A stretch of DNA of 64,000 nucleotides from assembly GCA_963826795.1 (NCBI GenBank), contig CAWGYT010000012.1, positions 62,001 to 126,000 of the forward strand, written 5' to 3'. The position numbers were made by a program, and so were the translations under genes. Positions 63,216-64,000 of this stretch are shown here, in pieces. A model generated the notes under the pieces. That model saw only the letters and a list, made by a program, of their open reading frames with translations. It searched no databases and was not told where the DNA came from. Positions within the stretch are counted from its first letter, which is position 1. The number at the start of each line of letters is the position of its first letter. This stretch comes from CAWGYT01 sp963826795 (GTDB taxonomy: Bacteria; Planctomycetota; Planctomycetia; Pirellulales; Pirellulaceae).

Positions 63216-64000
63216 ATGGGAACGATCGTGACTTTTGGCGAGATCATGGGTCGGCTGAACCCGCCCGGTTTTGTGCGGCTGCGGCAAGGACTGCCCGGCA
63301 CGCTCCAACTCAGCTTTGCGGGCGCCGAGGCGAACGTGGCGGTTTCGTTAGCACAACTGGGAGCTTCCGCCCGTTTCGTGACCGCACTACCCCGCAATCC
63401 CCTGGCCGATGCCTGCCTCGCGACGTTGCTTGGCTGCGGCGTCGACACGTCGCAAATCATTCGCAAAGACAGCGGTCGGCTCGGGCTGTACTTCGTCGAA
63501 GCCGGTGCCAACCAGCGTCCCAGTCAAGTCACCTATGACCGGGAGGGATCGACCATCAGCCAGACTCTGGCGGCGGAATACGCTTGGCCGGAAATTCTCG
63601 ACCAAGCCTCCTGGCTACACGTCTCGGGGATCACTCCGGCCATCTCGCCGTCGGCAGCCGAGAGCACCCTGACCGCCGTCCAGGCAGCGCGTGCGGCGGG
63701 GGTGACCGTTTCGTGCGATCTGAATTTCCGGCAGAAGCTTTGGCGCTGGAAACCGGGCGTCGCCCCCCGGGTGCTGGCGGAAGAGACGCTCCGCGAGATC
63801 CTCCCCTCGGTCGATCTCGTGATCGCGAACGAAGCCGACTGTCACGATGTCCTGCAGATTCAGGCGGGCGGGAGCGATGTGGATTCCGGTCGGCTGGCGA
63901 TTGACCGTTACCCCCAGGTTGCTCAGCGGGTGATCGAACAATTTCCGAACGTGGCCCGTGTGGCGATCACGCTCCGCGAAAGCCACTCGGCCTCTCACAA
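63216..64000 (+). CDS. PfkB-family sugar kinase, probably KDG kinase (partial, runs off the window)
   Basis: 261 codons visible from the ATG at 63216 (GAGAGGAAC upstream). FGEIMGRLNPPGFVRLRQ, FAGAEANVAVSLAQLGA, SGRLGLYFVEAGANQRPSQV and VSCDLNFRQKLWRW match the 2-keto-3-deoxygluconate kinase branch of the PfkB family. The catalytic G-A-G-D region lies beyond the right edge. It would phosphorylate KDG to give KDPG, the substrate of the aldolase just upstream. Confidence 0.87.
   Translation, partial: MGTIVTFGEIMGRLNPPGFVRLRQGLPGTLQLSFAGAEANVAVSLAQLGASARFVTALPRNPLADACLATLLGCGVDTSQIIRKDSGRLGLYFVEAGANQRPSQVTYDREGSTISQTLAAEYAWPEILDQASWLHVSGITPAISPSAAESTLTAVQAARAAGVTVSCDLNFRQKLWRWKPGVAPRVLAEETLREILPSVDLVIANEADCHDVLQIQAGGSDVDSGRLAIDRYPQVAQRVIEQFPNVARVAITLRESHSASH

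Overview
The window looks like a piece of a planctomycete chromosome, probably from the Pirellulales/Planctomycetales group. The DNA is GC-rich and gene-dense. It carries PEP-CTERM surface proteins, dockerin-like calcium loops, an N-terminal LEPR-XLL sorting motif, DUF1559 and DUF1598 proteins, CRTAC1/ASPIC-UnbV beta-propellers, and homologues of the methanofuran pathway. No rRNA, tRNA, CRISPR array, prophage or intact transposase was recognised.

Layout. 1-2210: NMT1/THI5-type ABC importer (ATPase, permease, lipoprotein). 2333-5384: RraA-like protein, an SDR and a PEP-CTERM/dockerin protein. 5637-6590: first large tandem array, 145-bp units. 6630-9586 (minus): ThiF/MoeB-like enzyme, MoaD/ThiS-like carrier, ABC ATPase and nitrilase. 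10010-24444: a three-gene surface module present twice (lectin-like PEP-CTERM protein, CRTAC1-type propeller lipoprotein, TPR protein). The first copy is interrupted by a second array and a broken DUF559 endonuclease and is followed by a third array. The second copy is more intact. 24844-31458: a 2204-residue LEPR-XLL/CotH/lamin-tail/lectin/dockerin protein. 31472-35764 (minus): SDR, MacB/LolCDE-type ABC pair and a membrane-anchored partner. 36235-40559: two Gfo/Idh/MocA proteins, a DUF1559 pilin-like protein and a family 2 glycosyltransferase. 40598-42616: FHA-GAF sigma-54 activator. 43061-44421: DUF1598 protein. 44470-53497 (minus): MfnE-, MfnF- and MfnD-like genes downstream of SufT, Rieske, SufD, SufB, SufC, NuoB and a SufR-like regulator. 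53792-60077: sodium:alanine symporter, Dus enzyme and a fused TPR-propeller protein. 60934-64000: NarL-type regulator, metalloprotease, KDPG aldolase and KDG kinase.

How the genes fit together. One theme is the cell surface: PEP-CTERM lectin-like proteins, propellers, TPR lipoproteins, a giant CotH protein and a DUF1559 protein. A second is Fe-S and C1 cofactor biology: a SUF assembly operon under a SufR-like regulator, with three methanofuran-type genes directly downstream. A third is sugar-acid catabolism at the right edge (Eda plus KdgK).

Caution. At least ten otherwise well-conserved reading-frame breaks, each explained by one base, affect eight genes. All ten lie within about 11 nt of a GCGC tetranucleotide. 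Systematic consensus error at a modified motif is therefore a serious alternative to real pseudogenisation, and the affected genes are annotated over their full span with the break marked. All functional names rest on motif reading by eye, without database searches.
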